Below, piece by piece: positions 58,746 to 64,000 of a stretch of 64,000 nt of DNA. The DNA is taken from the NCBI GenBank assembly GCA_963585895.1, contig OY757916.1, positions 24,146,836-24,210,835 of the forward strand, given 5' to 3'. Source of the stretch: Sepioteuthis lessoniana (taxonomy: Eukaryota > Mollusca > Cephalopoda > Myopsida > Loliginidae). Position 1 is the stretch's first letter. Every line of letters begins with the position of its first letter. Below the pieces are notes generated by a model. The model did no database searches, was not told the DNA's origin, and worked only from the letters and a program-made list of their open reading frames with translations. Made by a program: the position numbers and the translations under genes.

Positions 58746-59097
58746 ACTTATTTTCTTTTATTCTTTATATCTGACTTCATACTTATCTTAATCTTTTCAT
58801 GAATATTTATCAATTAATTGCATTTTTTGGTACATTTCACTGAATATTCATACCTATCTCGGCCATTTATTATCTATTTGTCTATTTATCTAATAATCAA
58901 TGTTCTTAGTGCATAATCAAAATGATAAACATTGTATTTAAACATCGGGTAAAAACCCTAATCCAAGTAAAAGTTATTTGTTGATGCCTGATTCATATAA
59001 ATATTAATTAAAATCAACCAGAAAACCTTGCTAGGAGTCAATTACTTGCAAGCTTATCTTATAGATTATTGTACTTGAAGTGAATTACCTAACATGT
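58746..59097. other. Unassigned AT-rich stretch
   Basis: Nothing recognised. Confidence 0.4.
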
Positions 59098-59345
59098 GAT
59101 GTCCTCATGGTGTAATGTTTAAAGCACTGGGCTGCAGAATTGTAGTAAGCAAGTTCGAATTCCAGTCACACTATTACATTCCCTTTGGGACAAATACCCT
59201 TCGGAAAGTTATGAACCTCCTAATTGTCCCAGCTCTGGGTTAGATAGTACCACTTCTGTTTTCCCAGAAGGTGGACTTTGGCATTAAATAATCTCAGAAG
59301 GTTAATATGCTATTCAACAAAGAAACCAAACACAAAACCTAACAA
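59098..59345 (+). repeat. S2 SINE, plus
   Basis: GTCCTCATGGTGTAATG, GCAAGTTCGAATTCCAG, then ATTCCCTTTGGGACAAATAC and a tail ending GGTTAATATGCTATTCAACA. Confidence 0.8.
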
Positions 59346-59650
59346 TATAGTAAGGTAAGTATAGTCATCATCATTATCATCATGGTGTACAAACAGCATG
59401 GATTCTTTTGACTCTCTCTTGACATCTGTCCCAATTGGTCATCACTCTTGGTAAGTCTCTGCACAGAGCAGATGAATGTAGATTTTTGCTGGTTGGCCAA
59501 CACTGGTGTGTCCATATGTATGAGTCCATAGGAAAAGGTTGTTTATGACTTCATTCTTACTTCTTCAGCAGTGCCCAGCATGTTTTGTTTGTCAAACTTG
59601 AATGGTTTGTGAGATGGGAGGTGAGTAGCCGCATAGTTACTATTTTGTAA

Positions 59651-60384
59651 TGGGTGCCGAAACATAATTAGGAATATTCTTGGATTATAATAAAAGACTC
59701 TATTATAAAACGAGATTAAATTTTAATTTAAAAAAATAAACAAAATAAGGATATGAACATAAAACAGTAAATTTACTCAATATGGCTACCATGTTTTCTA
59801 TTATAGTATCAACACACTTTTGAAACAACTTGCATTCCTTCAAAATAAATTCTTCAGACAACTTATTACATTCCTGCTCAACAGCCGTCTTAAATGAACT
59901 AATATTTGGATGGAAAGTTGCATTTGCTTTATTTTCTAAAATGCCCCATATAGCGTAATCAAAAGGGTTAAGGTCTAGGCTTAAATCTTGTTTAATTGCT
60001 ATCTTCACAGTTTTCTCGTCTGCTTACTTATTGAAGTTATAGGGTCCTTCATCATTGCCATAGTGTGAGCAGTTGAAAAGTCTTCTTTTGATTTTTTGTT
60101 CAATCCTCCATTCCCCCTTTTCCTTAAAAAGCTCTTTCACAGTAAAAATTTTCTTTGCTTTGTAAATGGTAGATAAAAAACATTGGCTTGGTTTCGACCT
60201 TAAGCAAACCATAGATTCTTTGTTGTTTCTTTTCTTACTCACTCAGATTGAGCTCAATTTTAATTTTAGAAAATGCTTGTATAATAGAGCTAATCATGAA
60301 AATTTAGATTTATTGCAAAAATTGAACTAATCAAACTAAAAAAAACATGTTAAAAATTATTCCATATTTTGCTTCCACACCCTA
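59651..60384 (-). mobile_element. Tc1/mariner-type transposon, deleted, nested in RTE
   Basis: Left end GGGTGCCGAAACATAATTAG and, inward from the right, GGGTGTGGAAGCAAAATATG are similar inverted ends. TA-containing borders are consistent with a TA TSD, though the left border is uncertain by 1-2 bp. About 735 bp, roughly half an autonomous length. Confidence 0.7.
59703..60242 (-). pseudogene. Transposase with internal deletion
   Basis: N-terminal ORF 60024-60242 (MSKKRNNKESMVCLRSKPSQ) ends just before the C-terminal ORF 59703-60008. The latter has DLNPFDYAIWGILENK (last acidic residue block), SFKTAVEQECNKLSEEFI and KCVDTIIENM. The central part with the first two catalytic aspartates is deleted. 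I recognise the C-terminal pattern as a Tc1/mariner-superfamily transposase of a lineage different from M1/M2 and from 4419-5088. Inactive. Confidence 0.8.
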
Positions 60385-60554
60385 TAGGTTGCTCTTATTG
60401 GACTTGTTCAAAACAGAATACTGAATACTTATGTTGTTCTCATCAAGCTTTTTCTCCAAGTGTTTTACTAATCCAAGCGGTGCATCCATACAGTAGTACT
60501 GACATGGCTACAGCTTGGAAGAAATTTGTTTTTACTAAGTAAGCTTTGTAAATA

Positions 60555-60690
60555 CCATTTAGAAATGTTAGCTAACCAACAAAGATTCACATTCATCAGG
60601 TTTGAGTGGACACTGGATGCCAACAAGAGGACTTACCAAGAGGTATGGCTGATAGAGACAGCTGGTGAGAGAGAGTCAATAGATTCTATT
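60555..60690 (+). pseudogene. RTE-like LINE C-terminal trace, plus
   Basis: TTTGAGTGGACACTGGATGC and GAGAGAGAGTCAATAGA resemble the end of the RTE ORF at 47830-47930. No tail remains. Confidence 0.45.
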
Positions 60691-60899
60691 CCAGCAGCAT
60701 GCTTTGAAGAAAACACATTATGGTGCAATAGTTAACAAGCTTGTCTTTTGCTCATCTAACTGTTGCAAAGTTGATTCTCACAGGGTGGCTCACTCTTAAT
60801 TGATTATAAGTAGCTATCAATATTTTCTTCCCAGCTCAAGAACTTAGAAATCTTAATCTATCTACCTATGAAATATTAACATTTCTCATTCCCCGAATG

Positions 60900-61610
60900 G
60901 CCCAGTCGGCTGGGGCTGTAGAATACGCTGACTGCGTTTCAGCAGAGGGGTAAGACTTCCCCAATGAGTGTCCTTGATATGACATTAAACAATCGGATAT
61001 TGAGGCTCCAGTAATGCTGGAGCTTTGTAGAATGCAGAGTACCCCATTATTGCTATCACTCCCAGGTCCACTCTGTCCTGGAGTGGTAGCACCTGATAGG
61101 GTCCTATTTATGTTTCAAATAGAACTAATCAGTGTACATATGCTAAACTGAATTGTTTGAAATAAAATGTTTTATGACATTTAAACTGTGTACTTATCAT
61201 ATTTACCAACCCCTCCGCTCGGGCAGGATATGACACAAGGTCAATTTTTAAGCAGAGTTTAACAGGTTTGAATTCAGAGTTTTCCTTCTCCTAGACTAGT
61301 TGCCTCACCGAGGCTGAAGAACCCAGTCTGCCCGACTATTTACCCATAGCTGGAGGGAGAATAATTGAATTCATACTTTTCCCAAGGGTATTAGTGCTAT
61401 GTGAAATGCAATCAGTCTCATCTAGGATTTGAACTTGTGTCGCCGTGTCCATTTCCTACGACGATGAACATTACACTACGGACACCTCCTTTAAACTGTG
61501 TACTTATGCTAAATTGAATAGTTTGAAATAGAACGTTTTATATGTATAAAAATGGATTTGGCATTAAATAACCTACAATGGTTGATATGCCATAAAACCA
61601 AACCAAACCA
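60900..61610 (+). repeat. F1 copy with nested S1
   Basis: CCCAGTCGGCTGGGGCTGTA head, S1 inserted at 61198, tail ATGGTTGATATGCCATAAAA and AAACC. A good reference copy once S1 is removed (~420 bp). Confidence 0.9.
61198..61489 (-). repeat. S1 SINE, full length with 18 bp TSD
   Basis: Minus S1, complete from the tail to the tRNA-like head. Perfect TSD TTTAAACTGTGTACTTAT at 61180-61197 and 61490-61507, inside F1. Confidence 0.95.
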
Positions 61611-62180
61611 ATCATTCCTTGAACAATAAACAAATAACTTATGAAACAAAAATTCATACTAAATTTATCTGCCGCTATGATTTTTAATTAAAAAGAAACA
61701 AAACACAATTAGCAGTAAAAACTTCATAAAAAAAAACCCTCATCAAAACAGAAAAAAAAAAAGACACAAAAAAGTTAGAGTTTAATATTGTGGGGAAATG
61801 AGTTATGATGATTCGAACAATTTGTGTTATCAATCTCAACACTGACTTTATGCGATGTTAATTAAAAAAAAATACCAATGAATCACAAAAGCAAGAAGAA
61901 TAAAAAACAACATAGAAAAACTTGTGAAGATTTGAAAGCAGCAGCCAACAACATGTTAACATGGCTGCCTGATTAATGGTGACAATGTTGCCGCATGTTA
62001 TTTGCCGCCGTAATTTTCAGTCTGCGAAATGTCTGAAGTTGATGGTATCTGCTAACAAGATGCAAAGTGACCGATCTCTTGTTTTAGATGAACTTTTCAC
62101 TTTTTGTACCTTAAAAACTTTTACTTATCAATAAATATCTTTGTTTAAGTTATTTTTTCCAGCAGTTTTTATGCAAAGAT
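61611..62180. other. Unassigned AT-rich stretch
   Basis: A GC-richer patch at 61940-62020 with GCCGCATGTTATTTGCCGCC. No ORF or family recognised. Confidence 0.4.
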
Positions 62181-62184
62181 TGGC

Positions 62185-62515
62185 CCTTCTATCTGGGATC
62201 ACAGTGTAATATCTGCATACTCTGCTGTTATCACTTCAAGCTATTAAACCAAGGATTAGAGTATAGTATCTGTGCACTCTGCCTATGATCAAGGAGACAC
62301 TTCTAGGATTTTTGCCTGGGATCAGTGTATAGCATCTGTGCACTTGGCCTATGATCAAGGTATCATTTCAAGCAATTCAGCCAAGGATCAGAGTATAGTA
62401 TCTGTACACTCTGACTATAGTCAAGGTGTCTCTTCAAGCAATTCACCCTGGGATCAGAGTAGAGTAACTGTGCATTTCACTTCTAGCATCGCCTGGGATT
62501 AGAGTATAGTATCTG
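62185..62515 (+). repeat. ~66 bp minisatellite, 5-6 units
   Basis: Units contain GGATCAGAGTATAGTATCTG and TGCCTATGATCAAGG. The period is about 66 bp (22 codons), and the plus ORF 62272-62502 shows 22-residue repeats (SVHSDYSQGVSSSNS type). The last units are shortened. No start, splice or signal evidence for a protein. Confidence 0.85.
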
Positions 62516-62619
62516 TACCTATGGATATCCCATATATATTTTGATAATTATAAGATGTAAAGCATACCGAGGAAAACAATTATTTTGAATGTTGCAATAT
62601 TAAATACGAGATGTTGTAC

Positions 62620-62895
62620 TTAGTCTAATGATTAAGTGTTAAGGCTCTTGGGAAAGGCATGAATCCATTTATTATCCCTCCAGATATAGGTAAATAGGTG
62701 GGCAGAGCAGTCTGGGTGCTTTAGTCTTGTGAAGGCAACTAATTGAGGAGAAAAAAAACTACGTCACATCATGCTCTGAATATGGAATAGGTCAGACTGG
62801 GTTCTTTAAACTTGGCATGGCAACTGGTTTAGGAGAAGGAAAACTCTGAATTCAAACCTATTAAACTCTGCTTAAAAATTGACCTTGGGCTATGT
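62620..62895 (+). repeat. S1 SINE with internal duplication
   Basis: A degenerate head, CTCTTGGGAAAGGCATGAAT, then two copies of the GACTGGGTTCTTT to AGGAGAAGGAAAA region (62708 and 62792). Confidence 0.65.
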
Positions 62896-63004
62896 GAAAA
62901 TACACAGTAGACAAAACTTAGAAAAAATCAAACAGATGTGTAAAATTATTAATTTAAAATGGGGACAATTTACACATAGAGATATATTTTTATATATATA
63001 TAAA

Positions 63005-63245
63005 GTTTGTAAAGTTGGCAACCGTAGACAAGGGTGACCTGAAGGCTCCCTTTTCAATAGCTAGTACATCAAGGTGTAAGGGAGGGCATTACTCCTTTCC
63101 CTGGATTACTCCACTTTACCCTTGATCCTTACCTTATAATGCTGAGTGTTAAGCAAGGGAGCATCAAGTACCATTTTTAAAGTCTTTGGTATGACGCGAC
63201 CTGGGATTGAACACAGGTCTCCTGGGCCATTGGTGAACACTCAAA
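63005..63245 (-). repeat. S3 SINE, minus
   Basis: From AAAGTTGGCAACCGTAGACA to GTGAACACTCAAACACTTA. Confidence 0.85.
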
Positions 63246-63424
63246 CACTTACGAGTTTAGTAGTAATATTTCGTTCTTTATTTCATCAGACAAAAAATGT
63301 TTGGAGTTTTTCTATATTTTAGTAATTTTAAGTCCGAAAAAGTTCTTCCTTGAATAAAGAATGAAATATTGCTACTAAACCCGTTGTATATAACATTAAT
63401 AATGTAGTTTACTACATTCAAAAA

Positions 63425-63700
63425 TAAATGTGCACATAGTACAATGGTTACTGTCATAGAAAATAGATACTGTGAACCAAGTTCAAATCCTGGAAGAGGC
63501 TATTTGCATTATCACATAATACCCTTGGGAAAGGCATGCATCCAAGTATTCTCCTTCCAACCATGGATAAATAGTACAACAGACTGGGCTCTTTAACATT
63601 GGTTTGGCAACCAGTCTAGGAGAAGGAAAAATCTGAACTGAAACTTGAAAAAATGATTTTTGTCACATCCTGCTTGTGTAGAAGGGTTAGGTAAATATAT
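63425..63700 (+). repeat. S1 SINE, diverged
   Basis: Head GTGCACATAGTACAATGGTT, B-box AGTTCAAATCCTGG, then CCAGTCTAGGAGAAGGAAAA and end AAGGGTTAGGTAAATATA. Confidence 0.75.
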
Positions 63701-63778
63701 ATACATAAATATATATATCAATAAATAAAGAGTACCCAATATCAGCATAGAAATCTAAGTTAGGTTTGCGTAGACACA

Positions 63779-63815
<37 letters not shown>

Positions 63816-63841
63816 AATATGAATAATAAATTTTGGTATAT

Positions 63842-64000
63842 TTAGTTGGTTTCTTTGTTTAATTGTATTTCAACCTTGTTGGGTTATTTTAATGCCAACG
63901 CCATCCTTGTCGAAGGGCAGCGGTGGTACTATCTAACCCATAGCTGGAAGGATAAGTTGTTTTATATCTTTTCCAAGGGTATTAGTACAAAAGTGAATGC
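63842..64000 (-). repeat. S2 SINE, cut by the window end
   Basis: Reverse tail GTTTCTTTGTTTAATTGTAT, AACCCATAGCTGGAAGGATA and TTCCAAGGGTATTAGTACA. The head lies outside the window. Confidence 0.75.

Larger units (their letters stand above)
59365..60535 (-). pseudogene. RTE-like LINE 3' end, split by a DNA transposon
   Basis: 59365-59650 (ATCATCATTATCATCATGGT tail junction; TGGTTGGCCAACACTGG) and 60385-60535 (ACTTGTTCAAAACAGAATAC to CAGCTTGGAAGAAATT) are consecutive parts of one minus-strand copy. Diverged, no ORF. Confidence 0.75.

Overview
This window is intergenic or deep-intronic DNA from an animal genome, AT-rich and made almost entirely of transposable elements and simple repeats. I found no convincing host protein-coding gene, rRNA gene or functional tRNA gene. 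The eukaryotic call rests on tRNA-derived SINEs with target-site duplications (TSDs), LINE, Penelope-like, Tc1/mariner and hAT remnants, dozens of (TA)n, (CA)n, (CTTT)n and (CTAT)n tracts, and a 200-base assembly gap at 43481-43680. Dense tRNA-SINEs, RTE-type LINEs with (GAT)n tails and long TA microsatellites suggest a lophotrochozoan, most likely a cephalopod mollusc. That is my inference from memory of such genomes, not a database match.

Families named here. F1 is a ~570-700 bp retroposon whose head contains GCTGGGGCTGTAGAATAC and whose tail ends GATATGCCATAAAACC followed by (AAACC)n. S1 is a ~290 bp tRNA-like SINE with several clean TSDs. S2 is a tRNA-like SINE sharing its last ~50 bp with F1. 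S3 is a ~260 bp tRNA-like SINE present in more than a dozen copies on both strands. S4 is a tRNA-like SINE with a GC-richer central domain, two copies. RTE-like LINE 3' ends (C-terminal reverse transcriptase plus a (GAT)n tail) occur at about fourteen places. A second LINE family with an (AAT)n tail lies on the minus strand in 1-4.3 kb and 11.4-15.5 kb. A Penelope-like fragment lies at 40.7-41.4 kb.

Layout. 1-4.4 kb: minus-strand LINE fragments cut by F1, S4, S3 and an S2/S1 chimera. 4.4-6 kb: an F1 copy carrying nested Tc1, S1 and RTE insertions. 6.4-8.1 kb: a ~30 bp minisatellite split by a deleted mariner. 8.5-11 kb: S1, F1, S3, a perfect 212 bp duplication and a ~135 bp chimeric array. 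11.4-16.1 kb: LINE, S3, S2 and RTE. 17.5-25.9 kb: microsatellites, an inverted S3 pair, a Tc1-like relic, RTE, F1, an S3-RTE chimera and a second deleted mariner. 26-31.6 kb: TA/TG tracts and T-rich DNA. 31.8-36 kb: minisatellite, F1 and the longest RTE ORF (34863-35532). 36-45.3 kb: S1/S3, a hAT element, a long inverted repeat, Penelope, the gap and RTE. 45.5-49.4 kb: CTTT/CTAT satellites, F1, RTE and a MITE. 50.7-56.7 kb: S2, F1, an RTE copy partly turned into a 26 bp minisatellite, and convergent RTE copies. 57-64 kb: a large inverted repeat, an unassigned GC-richer block, an RTE copy split by a deleted transposon, F1 with nested S1, a 66 bp minisatellite and SINEs.

No genes work together here. 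The interactions visible are insertion of one element into another, tail sharing between retroposons, and tandem amplification of element fragments. All coding remnants look dead or deleted.
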